Shown here in pieces: positions 33,936 through 46,200 of a stretch of 64,000 bases of DNA; position 1 is the stretch's first letter; each line of letters opens with the position of its first letter. Under the pieces are notes generated by a model. It ran no database searches, was not told the origin of the DNA, and saw only the letters and a program-made list of their open reading frames with translations. Source of the stretch: Whitmania pigra (taxonomy: Eukaryota; Annelida; Clitellata; Hirudinida; Haemopidae); NCBI GenBank assembly GCA_021613335.1, contig JAJTWR010000113.1, positions 886,001-950,000 of the forward strand, in the 5' to 3' direction. A program made the translations under genes and the position numbers.

Positions 33936-36900
33936 CTATACAGAAATTGAATTAGATTCCAGATATTTTGAAAAGACAAAAACCTTTCTTTCTAGATCCT
34001 CAAGAAACTTCTCATAATCACTCTGCATACTAGCATCCATCCCTATTTCATTCTCAGCAACAAACTTTTCATATTCTTCATAAATTTCTGGTTCTGCATC
34101 TTCATTTGGTACCAAGAAATCTTCACAATCATCTCTTCAAATATCATTAAACAATTAATGAAAAACCAATCAGAAAAGAAATTTCATAAGTAACTTAAAA
34201 ATTGTGGCCCCGTAACAAATGTATCCGTGTTCTTCGCCATTTAAATTAGTGTCCTGCAACTAACAACATCTTAGAAATAAAATAAATTCTAAAATAAACC
34301 AAATTAACAAACAAATTTTCCAGGATTATGTAGAGAATCAGATGATGAAGGAAGGTTATCACTTAGTTGCCAACCAGATGATCTAAAGATGACAAGGTCC
34401 AGAAGAACACTTCGTGACTGCCTGTGGGCCATCATTTATCACTAAACATTATCATAAACACATTACAATCATTGTAATGTTACAGAAAATTTTTTGTAAA
34501 AAATATTAGCAATCTAACAAGATTTGACATATATTAGGGTGCCACCCAAACTTAATTCTTTTAAATTTCATGTGCCCATCTTCCAAATGCATTCATAATT
34601 TACAAAATAAAGTCTTGCAAAATTCTGATTTATTTCATTAATTCCATTATCTCTTATTGCCATTACTACATATCATAGAAAGAATAACTACAGAGGTTGG
34701 AAAATCAAAATGTTAAAAAACAAAATTTAGTGCATGTAATAGAGTAGCACCCTAACATCCATGAAGTAATGTTATAATGAATTAAATATTATAGTATGTA
34801 CTTGGAAATGCATTCAGATACTGTTTTCTCCTTCATTCTTTCAAAAAACTTTGAAAAACTTTCAGCAACCAATTTGTCTAGTGATGCCCCAGAAATCTTA
34901 AAAATAATGTGTGCTTGAATCATAGATTGCATTTTGAAAGTTGTATATACCTACTTTCAAAATTTTCTGAATGCAACGAATTGATGCATCATTTGAAAAA
35001 TCAAGTAGCTTGTTTAATAATTCAATGACAGCTTCTAGCAGTATATCATATAAATGTCCTTTAGCCGTCTGCAATTATATTCTTGATATTATCACTACAT
35101 TAGATGCAAAAGTATTAAAACAATTATTGCATAAAAAGCTTTTAAAAGCACACTTTCATTTAACCATCAAAAATTTTACTTACATAAAAAGGAGACATTT
35201 TTTGATCTATTGCATGAGGATTTGAGCAATATAAAACAATCTTTATCATGGGGACTCAGCATAATACATTTACTTTTATATATGCTTTAATTTTAAAAAA
35301 TACGTTTTTTGATATTTAACAACTTGAAGGTTTTTGTATCTCACTTTTTATATAATCCCTATAAAGTTCAATACAATAAAATTTATTATTTTTCTGTGTT
35401 TATTTTATCTCTCAAATCACTCGTACTAGCCTGATTCACTTTTCATATAAGCTCAAAAATTCCAGACTTTATCATGGTTGCATATGTATATGTGCAGAGA
35501 CATAACTAAGGGTTTGGGCGGGTGCCGGACTATTGAAAGAAGGAGATGATATAACGAATAATGAATTAGACCTTATAACGATTCATTATTCAAATATAAG
35601 ATCCAATCCATTGTAAGATCTAATTCGTTATAAGATCCAATTCGTTATAAGATCCAATTCATTGTAAGATCTAATTCGTTATAAGATCCAATATATATAG
35701 GAATACAAAAAAGTTTGATTTAATAAATAAAACTAGTAAATTCAATTTTATCGCCAGAGTTTCAAAATGTTATTGTTTCGAATAAATATCAGGACTTTGT
35801 TGTTTTATGCATGTTTAATAATGGCAATGTTAATCAATTAAAAACAATTCAATAAGCAATTGTCTTGCAGTTAAGTTTCCCTGTTTGTATTTGATCCAAG
35901 GCCCTAGAAACGGGTACATTTCTTGCAGTAAGTTTCTTGTCTTGAAGGCACTGCTCTTCATTTAATAAGCGGTCAATGGTGGTAATGTTTAGCGCTTCCT
36001 TTAGCAAAACTTGAACCAAGTCACTGATGTTTCTGATGGTTTTTGCATCGGCATTCAGTTTAGTATTCCACCTTCCACATCGTTATTGGTGCGGACTTCA
36101 TCATCATAGACGCACCACGATGTGACTTCAAAGTGGTCAGCGATCCATTGCTTATGTTAAACAAATAGTGAGTGAGTGAGTGAAGGAATGAATTAATCTA
36201 AGACGTCATTTCAGCATTTTCCAAAGGGAGGGGGGGAACCCTTGCACTGCTTGAGAAGATGATATTTTTTTGCTTCTGGCCAACATTCAGGGGGAGCAGA
36301 CCCTAGCAAAAACATCTGGTCTAAAGTCAGTCTAAAGCCATTGACTAAATACCGAATTGGATCTTATAACAAATTGGTTCTTAATTTTTAAATTCATTAT
36401 TAGGTCTAATTCGTTATATCATCTCTTTCTAGGAGCCGGTTTGGGCACTTGAGGAAAAATAGATAGTGGGGCATTTTCCTTTAGAGCAATTCATAAATGA
36501 CAGAAAAATTAAGGTGAGCCCCATGCTTTCATTTTTAGACGAAATTATTTCAATTCACTCAGGTCCTCAAGTCTCACATTGAAAACTTGATTTTTACTTT
36601 TAAAAAAGACTTGATTTTTGCTTTTTCAAAACATTTTAAAGGTTTTTAGGGCTAAATATTGGAATAAATTTAACAGGGATGTTGTAGCAAATTTTTTATC
36701 TTTATTTACTGCACTTCATTTACTGTCCTTGAAAAAGAAATAATGTCACAAACTCATCAAGAACCTGCAACAAGCATATATTCTAAAATGAAACCTAATT
36801 AGCTTGCTAGACACAGGCTGCCACAAAAGTTGACATCAACCTGAGCAATTGGCCAACCCAGGGCCATCCAACAACATATGCTCAATCAAAATGACACAAA

Positions 36901-39031
36901 TTATGCAGTATGTATGTTTTCAAAATAAGCTCTCAGTCCTTGAGAAATGTGACCATTGAAGAGTTAGGCAATTTCAATTTGTCATTTGGTATAGCACGTC
37001 AATTGATGTACATTCAGCCAAATATATATAGGAAGTACCCATGTTTTGACAATATCTCAACCAATACGCCTTGAACAATGTTCCCTCTAAGGATGACAAC
37101 CTTGTGTGCAAAATTTGTGAGCCACTAGTGTATAAATGTGCAACTTTAAGCTTTTAGCCCATTTTTTTAGTGCCTTATGTATCTGGATAGGATGTGAAGG
37201 ATAGCTACCCAAGGGAGCTCCAAGGGTGTGCAGGCTGGGTTGCGAACACGACACATAACGACTGTTGTTATTATTGTCGCATGCAGGAACGATACCCATT
37301 TAGCCAAACAGCTGTTGCATAATTTTTCAATGACTGTCACATTAAATTATGTAATATAATTTTATGTTTTTGGTCCAAAGTTGAAGCACAATAAAAGCGT
37401 TGCCCCCCGGTTCTGGATGTGAATTCTTCTAATCTTGCAGAAGCCTGGAGACGATGGAGAAGCAGTTATGAGACTTATTTCAAGCTTTGTGATAGAATCC
37501 AACTTCCCGAGTTTCATCAAGTATCTTTTCTTTTGCATGCTTTAAGTGAAACTGTCAATGCCATGTACTTTGACATGGATTGGCACAACAAAAAGGACAA
37601 ATTGAAGCATGATGCTATCCAACAAAGATTCAAGGAGAAGTTTGCACAAAGCCTAAAAAGAATTGCAGAAGTTTTCGAAAACTCACACAGAAGCCGCATG
37701 CTGATTGATAGGAAACATTTCACACAACAACCGGAGGTCAATCAAGTGAATCTTCTCAGAGCTCTGAACAATCAGTTTTATTCAAGTTCGGAAATAATTT
37801 TGTTTCGAACTTTCAAAAACCGATCTTTCAAGCACATATGGAAGAGAATGGAAAAAAGCTTACTTTAAACTAATGTCTTTAGAATATTCTAACATCTTTA
37901 TCCTTCATCATTCTTTTAATGCTTCAATGAATTCAGCAATTTAATTTCTAATTAGTATGCCTTCAAACATATTATAAAATATTCTAAATAACATATGAAC
38001 TTCTAAACATTACAGTAAGATTTCTGATTCATTATCAATACAACGTCTTCAAGCACCTTACTGGCAATCATTCCAAATTAAATTTCCCAACAATTGAGTC
38101 TTAAAATATTTCACATTTTTATAAAGCTTTCTCAGTTTGAATTTCTAGTCATTGTTAAATGCACCTAAGACACAAAAATTCAACTCTTGATTTCAATATA
38201 TTAAAACAAAAAAATTAAACACATATGTTAAAACAAACCTTAACTGTGAGGGACAACTCGCTAATTAAAAGAGCAAAGTTAGCCAGGTCCTCCAAAAAAT
38301 TTTGTGAAGAAAGAAATTCCTTGTGCATTACATTGCATCTAACACATTTTGAAATGTTTAAATAATACATAAACACCAACAACATTTAACAATCGAATTT
38401 ATTTACCTTTTAATGAATACATCTTTGAAAGTAGGATTTTGGCAAAGTTGCGAACAACACTGGGCAGCTATGTATTGAACATTATTTCTCCCCAAACACT
38501 AAAACAATTATGTAATCCAAAAAACATTAATGTAATTGTTGGTTAATCTACACAATAACTAACAAAGATAAATTCATCAAACAACTTAGGTTTCATGTCC
38601 AATTAATTTCTAAATCATACCTTTCGAAGAATATTGTCAATAATGGTCTCGAGGCTTTGCCTTACGTCTAAATATTTGGTTAAAATCTCATCTAGATTGA
38701 TCAATACGTTCGGAAGATCTTCTGGATCATCAAATAAGTAGTCAAACCACTGGGACGTATTCAACAGCGGATCATATAGCACAAAAGATCCCGTTTGATT
38801 CTACAAACGGATGGACAACTGTTATTATCACGTGAACTCAAATTTCTTTTATTTATCGATACCTGCTGAGGAACAAACTCTTGAGCATGCACCGACAAAC
38901 CTGAAAATTGCACACGACGTTCGTGACAACCTTTTGACTTGTTTTCATCTGGTAGACAAAAACATCAATACAAATAATAAGGATTCATAAAATTAGATTA
39001 TCAATTTTTATTTACAAATACCCTCTGCCAT
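33936..39031 (-). CDS. PAIP1: Polyadenylate-binding protein-interacting protein 1 (PAM2 + MIF4G)
   Basis: Ten minus-strand exons: 39022-39031, 38863-38948, 38621-38800, 38407-38498, 38239-38338, 34955-35068, 34802-34896, 34313-34421, 34195-34253, 33936-34134. All junctions keep frame and give about 347 aa. Exon 2 holds a PAM2 motif (GLSVHAQEFVPQQ) that binds the MLLE domain of poly(A)-binding protein. Exons 3-8 form the MIF4G domain: SFVLYDPLLNTSQWFDYLF, YIAAQCCSQLCQNPTF, LLDLVIFRSSGW. The acidic tail has EPEIYEEYEKFVAE, matching the PAIP1 end. Known role: links PABP to the eIF4A/eIF3 initiation machinery in the cytoplasm. Shorter than human PAIP1, mainly at the N-terminus. A 3.2-kb intron (35069-38238) holds TE debris. 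ATG at 39031 begins a 10-nt coding exon. Confidence 0.9.
35543..36425. mobile_element. DNA element with inverted ends and TTCGTTATA subterminal repeats
   Basis: Left end GAGATGATATAACGAAT; right end is its inverted copy (ATTCGTTATATCATCTC). Inside the left end a 17-bp motif, AAGATCCAATTCGTTATA, repeats about six times in alternating forms. Matching motifs lie near the right end. About 883 bp, no transposase. Superfamily unknown. Inserted in the large PAIP1 intron. Confidence 0.65.
36426..37085. other. PAIP1 intron, no feature recognised
   Basis: Sequence between two repeats in the large intron. No open frame with a domain and no terminal repeats seen. Confidence 0.45.
37085..37300 (-). repeat. 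SINE-like repeat, second copy of the GTTCGAA-core family
   Basis: On the minus strand TATGTGTCGTGTTCGCAACC then CAGCCTGCACACCC matches the core at 5805-5845. Its far part (GTGCCTTATGTATCTGG) is shared with 39490-39525. No clear target duplication. Confidence 0.5.
37400..37868 (+). pseudogene. Gypsy-type Gag fragment
   Basis: Open frame of 149 codons: NLAEAWRRWRSSYETYFKLC, HQVSFLLHALSETVNAMYF, QQRFKEKFAQ. This is the N-terminal Gag pattern of Gypsy elements (AW-x-RW then a leucine-rich helix). No LTR or pol seen around it. Sits antisense in the PAIP1 intron. Confidence 0.6.
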
Positions 39032-39599
39032 CAGGCACAACTATTCAAGTAATCTTGGAATGGACCGACAAAAACAGTAAAACGAAATGTAGCGAATATA
39101 TCCGTCGCTTCTCTCAGTTGTGCAAGTTGACAAACGTATAAACAGCAGGTAATAAAATGTAAATAAACAAACGTGGCCGGTTGTTGATGATTTTTGAAGA
39201 TAGGGATGATCGTCAAATCTAACAAAACATTTTTAGAAATTATTAAACTGAACTAGTTAAGGAAATTTACGTATATAAATAAATGTAAATATGCTTAGAT
39301 ATTTAAAAATTTTAATTTTTTTTTTGTTAATTTGAGATGTCCAGAAAACATTTCGATTTTTAATCCGAGCCCCAGAATGTATAATTTTTGAAAGCAAACT
39401 TGTCACGTCTCAGTCGCTCGAGCATGTAAGTAGTAGTACCGCTTCCACCAGCAGTTCTATAACTATTTGTATTTACCCAATTTTTTGAGTGCCTTATGTA
39501 TTCGGAAAGGATGTGAAGGCACTTCTTAATGCTTTATTAACGTCCGTTGCATAGGGGCCGTCCATAAGGTACGTCACGCTATTTTAGACTATTTTTTAA

Positions 39600-40256
39600 A
39601 AAGAGATTTATTAAACAAAAATATTCAAACACACAGTTACAAAAAAAACCTAGCTTAATTATTGTATACATAGTCATAACTTTTGTAAAAAGTTCAGCCC
39701 GAAGGGATATACTCCCGCTGATAGGCTGTCTGTTCCAATAACAAAAATTGTATCACCAACGTCACAAAATTAAGAAATCGTCCAGAAGTTCAAAAATAAG
39801 GTGGCAGTTCCAAAACACAAGAAATCGAACGCACATCAGAAAAGCCACATGAGATGAATTTACTTAGTTAGAATATAGGATTTGTAAGTAGTTTGAAAAT
39901 AAATATGGACTTAGAGGAAGTAATGGTGAAATTTTTTTTAGCGTGGTTCGAGAAACTTCAGGTCTATATTTGTCGACGGACCGCAAACAATATAAGTAAA
40001 TATCAGATGAACTTTTAAAGAGTTATTGAATGAATGAGGCAATAGATTGTTTGAATATATATACATAAAGATAGCAATCAGAAAGTCATTTATTTGGTAA
40101 ACATTTGTAATAGAATTTTCGTAGAAGATTGGCTTGGAAGATGACGAAGAAGGAATATTAAAGAGGTTACAAAGAGAGCGTTTTTGAGATATGTGAAGGC
40201 ATTTCAGTCTTGTGGTGTAATTTGAAGCCCAAAAATGTTGCAGTATGTAGAATAAG
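39600..40256 (-). mobile_element. LINE C-terminal fragment (same family as 22246-25514)
   Basis: Minus frame 39938-40285 aligns with the end of the 985-aa LINE ORF (WAS, then YQINDFLIAIFMYIY and NLLPHSFNN against YQINKFQTCLFIYNY and NLLPPSFNN). Broken at 40257 by a hAT end. The matching upstream RT part resumes at 41395. Confidence 0.7.
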
Positions 40257-41390
40257 CAGTGATGGGTAAATCGCGATTTAGGCAAGGTTGCGATTCAATT
40301 TGAACATTTTTGGATTCGATTTTGGCCTCCGCGATTTTGATTCGATTCGATTTGCCTTTTTTTTGATTAGATTTGCTTTTTCAAATCGAATCATTGAAAT
40401 AAAGATGGTTATATATTTTTAATTTTTTTTTTCTTTGGCGTGCTCCTCGTTAAATAAACATTGTTGTAGGTTACATGCTTGTTGTTCTACTTGTAGCATC
40501 ATCGCCTTTTAAATATGTCCGAGTTAGATAGCAGGAAATATGGGATTTTAGCGAAAATTTTAAAGACAGCCAAAGGATGGAAAGCCTTTCATTTGAACCA
40601 ATTATAGAAGCAAAATTCCACTAGTTTGACGAAGGCTTTCAGCTGAGAACAAAGACGGTTGCTTACAGACACTTCGGCTCAAAACATACAGGAAAAAATA
40701 TTTGTGCAGCTTTTGAGGAAAAACTGTCAGAGCATGGGATACAAAGCATTGACATTGATATGTTGTTACTGACAATGCCAGAAACATGCTTAAAGCCTTC
40801 ACAATATTTTCAGAGGAAGCTGCCAGGTTTGCGTTTGATCATAAGGAAGATAAAAGTGAAATGAGAGAACGTGATGAGGCTTCAGAGCCATTGAATGACA
40901 TTGATGAAATTTCAGAATTTTTGTCAGATGAAAATTTCGATGACAATGAGGATATTCTTCAGGACAATCATGTTTTAGGAACAACGCAAACTGGGTTTAA
41001 TAATTTTTTTTAATGGTAATAAAAACGACGGTGAAGTTAGCAAGACTTCAGCAAGAACTTTGACATCTAATAACTCTGGAACGCGTAGAGCTAAAAATAT
41101 AAAAAAAATTTTGTTAGAAAGGTCTTGCTTTAGAAAATGATGCGCGTAAAAAAATAATGTATTTTGAATAAAAATGAATTTTTGGTTAACGTATAAGGCT
41201 TTGAGCGCCGATAACGTAAAATTCCTTAACGCGCTTGAAATTTTAAAAACATATTTAAAATCTACAGATTATTTCCTTTCTAAAAATATATGTTTCGTTA
41301 ACGTGTCTCCAGCGCAAGTATCGAAATTTAATTTTTTAAAAAGACCGATTTTGTGTTTCAAATAAAATGAAATCGAAAAATTAAGAAACG
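40257..41390 (+). mobile_element. hAT element fragment with transposase remains
   Basis: Starts CAGTGATGGGTAAATCGCGA. Its first 300 bases match 15590-15906 plus the 20028 end in inverted orientation. From 40600 on, a frameshifted transposase is readable, including VTDNARNMLKAF, a hAT DDE-region motif, and an acidic stretch (DEISEFLSDENFDDNED, 40786-41013). The right terminus is not clear. It interrupts LINE sequence. Confidence 0.7.
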
Positions 41391-41394
41391 CGAC

Positions 41395-41880
41395 ACAAGT
41401 CATTAATATAAATAATGAATAGAAGTGGACCCAGAATGGAGCCCTGGGGCACGCCACAGGTGACCTGTTGAACCGGTGTAGCTGTGTTCAGAAGGTGGAC
41501 CTGTTATATTCAATTTGACAAGTAGCTCCTGAACCATTCCAAAGCGATGCCTCTGACTCCATAGTGGTCCAATTTTCTTAAAAGAATGGCATGATTAACA
41601 GTGTCGAACGCCTTTGCTAAGTCCAGGAATAGGCCGATGGAAAATTTATTTTGGTCAATTGATTCTGCAATTTTTGTATGAAGATGGATTAGTGCCATGG
41701 AAGTTGAGCGACCCTTTCTGAAACCGAATTGATCATCTGATATCATGGAAAATTTACTGAGATATTTGTAGAGCCTCGCGTGCATTAATTTTATCAAGTT
41801 TTTTCTAAGAAGAACAGTAGAATAAACCAAATTAATAGCAAGCCGCAACATTCGATCTTTCGCTAGGCTTCGAATCTCAA
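41395..41880 (-). mobile_element. LINE reverse-transcriptase fragment
   Basis: Minus strand reads QFGFRKGRSTSMALIHLHTK, GLFLDLAKAFDTVNH and WFRSYLSN, with [11 protein letters not shown] in another frame beyond a shift. Same family as the 985-aa LINE ORF. Roughly 150 codons that should join it to the 39600-40256 part are missing. Confidence 0.75.
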
Positions 41881-42024
41881 CTTCATAGTTCTATATTCTT
41901 CATATCTTTTGCTTAACACACTCGGCACGGCGAAGGTTTCTCACACGTTCCTTCAACTCTTCCCATACAATTGAAATTCTTGCTTTCTCATCTTCCTCGG
42001 CACTCTTCCATGTTTGGTGAATAT

Positions 42025-42660
42025 TCTGATGTAATTTACTTTGATATTGGTTGAGTAGTTAAATAGATTTTTAGCCTGGAAGGTGTACAAGAATTTTCTT
42101 GCATTTCGGAAAGTTGTCGAAAAATTATGCAACGAATAAAAACACCACTTTAAAAATCTGGACAGTGCGTTCTTAAGAGTTTGTTGATTATTTTGATGTA
42201 ATTATTTTTTTATTTATTTTATTTATTTATTTGATTAAAGTCCGTTGCATAACAAGGATGATGTGGACAAGTATTTTATTTTGACATTGGTTGAGTAGTT
42301 AAAAAAATGTTTGATCATGAAGTTGTCGCATTTTGTTGCTTTTCGGAAAAGTTGTTGATAAATTATGTTTACGAAACAAATTTAAAAATCTGGACAGTTC
42401 GATTTTAAGAAGAATGTTTGATGATTATTTTGGTGTGATTTATTTTGACATCGGTTGAACAACCACAAAGATTTTTAATCATGAAGTTCTCGCATTTTGT
42501 CGTTTTTCGAAAAAGTTGCCGATAAATTGTGCAAATTTACAAACGCATACACAAAATTAAAAACCTTGACAAAGCGATTTTAAGAGGAATGCTTGATGAT
42601 TATTTTGGGTGTAATTTATTGTGACATTGGCTGAGTAGTTAAAAATATTTTTGAGCCTGC
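42025..42660. repeat. Diverged tandem repeats, unit about 170-190 bp
   Basis: TTGACATTGGTTGAGTAGTT-like blocks recur near 42040, 42282, 42448 and 42620. AAAAATCTGGACAGT-like blocks recur near 42150, 42390 and 42560. Copies are strongly diverged. A TTTATT-rich stretch and an AAAGTCCGTTGCATAAC SINE-tail piece are inserted at 42205-42255. Confidence 0.65.
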
Positions 42661-43238
42661 ATAGGTTTTTAGTAATGGGACTTTTCCCCTGCTAGCCCTA
42701 TTCAAATATGGCACTGAACTTACTGACTCTCAAAGAAATTCTTGCCTACTGGGAGAATATCCTTAATTGGCTATGGTTTCACTTCCAAAAGCGTTTGTTT
42801 TAAATATCTAGATACCGGACCGATAACAAGTTAGGCTTGTCGTGATAGTGATGTTTAAGCCATCTTGCTGGAAGCTGGCACATATTTATGGCTCCTAGAA
42901 ACTATAAAGTCTTTAATAAGCTAAATAATTTGTAAACTAACTAGTATCTGTCATACTTTTTATCTCAATTAAGTTTTATGATACAAAATTATGTTTTGAT
43001 TTTACTCGTTATTGATTTATTTTTTTAATGATTTTACTTAAATTTTTTATATTGTTTGGTATTTTTCTTAAAAGGGACAAACCCTCAAAAATTAGCCATG
43101 ATTCAGGGAGCAGAATGCAAAATGTTAACTTACTACATACAGTAATCAGAAAATATTTGCATATTGAGAGGAGGGTCTTGGCTCAGTCCTATGTTCAAAA
43201 GTTTCTTTAGTTTCGTACGAATAAATAATACGGAAATA
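42661..43238. other. Region upstream of PIGV
   Basis: AT-rich. Should contain the PIGV promoter and 5' UTR. I see no TATA element or other site I could defend. Confidence 0.4.
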
Positions 43239-46200
43239 ATGGCGGGTGGTGCATCTCGTGATAGGAGTCGATCTGTTGTAGTATTTGCCGCACAATCACG
43301 AGCATTCGTACTTCTTCTGCAGGTTTTGTTTGTAATTGTTGCAATATAATATAATATAATTATTTCAGATGCCTTGAAAAATTAACAGCAATTGTAAAGA
43401 CTTGAAATATATGCTTGCTTATTACGTTAATATAATGCATGAATATATATAAAGACACTTCGAAAAGGAACGTAATCAGAATGACAAAAGTAAATATTAA
43501 GAGCTATAACAGTTACGCCAGTTTAATAACGTGAATTAAGCTAGATAGATGTGATAGAAGAATTTAAGGATAGAATTTTTCACACAATTTGATGAAGCCC
43601 TAAGATTTACCTAAGATTCCCTTAAGATTTTATTTGAGGTTCAATGAGATATTCTGTTAAAAACACCTCAGCCTTTACCTCCACGACATATACTGCTGAA
43701 TTGAGTTCGGCCATCTCCAACTCAAATCGCTCGCCACTATCTTCCAGGCCCAGTTCCTCCACTGATTCCCCAACTCAAGGAGGCTCCACTCTGGTCTCTA
43801 TCAAAGTCTCCTTTCAATTATTTCCTCGGTTCTCTCCTCAACCGACAACAATGAGGCAATCGTGCACGGAACTGGCTCATCGAACACTGACGTGACTTCT
43901 TTGAAATTTGCGAAACTCTCCCTCAGCTCACTGTTGTCCTCATTCTCAACATTGTTTATTCTTAAGGGAAGCTCCTCTATTGGACTGTCCTTATCAGCCA
44001 CCAAACTGCCCTCACTTACCTCAACAAAGGTCTCCTCAGCACTGTTCTCCTCACCCAGCTCTTCCCTCAGCTCCTTCCCCGATTCGTCTCTCCATGGAAG
44101 CAACACTTCTTCCATCTGCAATTTCATCGGTCTCTTTCTCAACCAAAACCAGTGTGGCAATCGGGTGCACTGTTGATGCTTCAGCTGGAATTATGTTTTT
44201 GGTGCTTGTTGGAGTCTCCTCCGGTTGATAGCTAGCTATGTCGGAAGAAACCTCAGTTACCTTTTTCATGACACCAGCTCCAAAGCTTTTAAATGCTGCA
44301 GATAATTCATTCATGAAGCTTTGCACACAAGGATTAATAAACAAATAGAGTTCTGGATCTTGCCCTTGTTCTATTATCCACAACTGCAGGCGATCCTGCA
44401 ATTCTTCCCTGGACCCTTTCAATCCATTTGCTTCAACTTAAGCTCATGTCTCATTTCAGCAGCAGTTAAATCTTCTAATGACCTTGCTCATGACTTACTT
44501 TTTGGGATCCCACTCCTGACACTAATGAAATAACCCGAGAGTCAGCAAGTATGCAAGTTAACCAATAAGTTTATTAGAGCAAGTATTCAGTTAACGGAAC
44601 TGAATAATAGAAGTTAAGGAATGAGGTACTTAAGGAACAAATGGATATTTGAGCTTCTGAATTGCCTGGACTCTCGCTGATTGTCAGGTGATTAGCGAGA
44701 ATGCTTTCAATAGCAATAATAGAGATACTACGTGCATGAAAAAGACACCAAATATAATTAAATATAAATTTAATTACATTAGCAATATAAACTTAATCTC
44801 AAAAACTGCATATACAACAATATTTTTGTTTTACAATTTATAATGAAGAGTAATTTTATTTTTGCATCTAGTATTTTATTTTGAAGATAAGTAGAATTAC
44901 TTAATTATTAAATCGATAAATTATTTTATAACCTCAAAAAGTTATATTATAAATATGATTGAAAAAGATAACCAGTGTTTTTACTTTATGTTATCTTGTC
45001 CACTGAAAGTATATTCATTTATTGGAGCTTTACATTCAAATTAATAATTAATTTAAATTGTTTTGTTTTCAGTTTTTCTTCAACTACTTGATTCCGGATC
45101 ATAACGCAGATGTTTTTAAACCGGAATTTTCACGGATTTCCTCAACACTGGACAGAATCATCTCTCATCTTTTTGATGGCTTGGCTGCAAGATGGGATGC
45201 TCTTTATTTCATCCACATAGCAGAGTATGGCTACACTTATGAAAACACCTTAGTTTTCTTTCCTCTCTTTCCTGTTTTGACAAAGTTGATAGCTTGTTCT
45301 TTATTTTTGCCATTGCACTATTTTATTTCCTACAGGAATGTTCTGCACTTTGCTGCAATTTCATTAAACTTCTTTGCTTTTCTTTGTTCTGCTTATTTTT
45401 TTTATAAGCTTGGTTGTGTTGTTTTAAAGCAAGAGCATCTTGCTTATCGTGCTGCTCAGCTGTTCTGTGTAAATCCTGCAAGCATATTTTTTTCTGCTGC
45501 TTATTCCGAATCCTTGTTTTCTGTTTTTACTTTTGGTGGATTACTAGAACTTCAAGAGGGAAATTACTTGAAAACTTCATGTTTTTTTGCATTCAGTGGT
45601 GCAACTAGATCTAATGGTATAATAAACATTGGCTTTATTGTATATTCTTACATATTGTATTGGCATAAAAAATATTTTGCTGAGTTACCTTGTCACCATG
45701 CAATCACACTCAGCAAATATGGAATAAAAATGATTTCTAGAAGTTTTGTGTTTCTTTTGGAAGTGTTATCTCTGATCTTGTGGGTATTCATTAGTTGTTC
45801 ATTGTTTCTTTCACATCAAGCTTTTGCATACCTTATGTACTGTCATGAGATGAAAAAAGAATTTAAAAAAAGTCTTCCAGAACAGCTTGTTGAATATGGG
45901 AAATTAAGAGGCTATGCAATGCCTGGATATGAACCATTGCCAAAATGGTGTAGTGACAGAATTCCTTTTTCATATTCAAAAATTCAAGAACAGCATTGGA
46001 ATGTTGGACTATTCAGATATTATGAAGTGAATCAAGTGCCAAACTTTTTGTTGGCCTTACCTCTTTTAATGATAAGCATGAAGTTGTTCATCAGTTATTT
46101 CAACCACAGACCTCTATTTTGCTTAAAGCTTGGAATAGCAACCGACTTGGCGAGAGGAAGTGAGACTAAAAATAATGTGCTCCAGAGGACTATTGAGCAT

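Noticed and set aside
43862..44228. Plus-strand Ser/Pro-rich open frames in PIGV intron 1
   Set aside because: They mirror the minus-strand SAP-Gag relic and have no domain or splice support.
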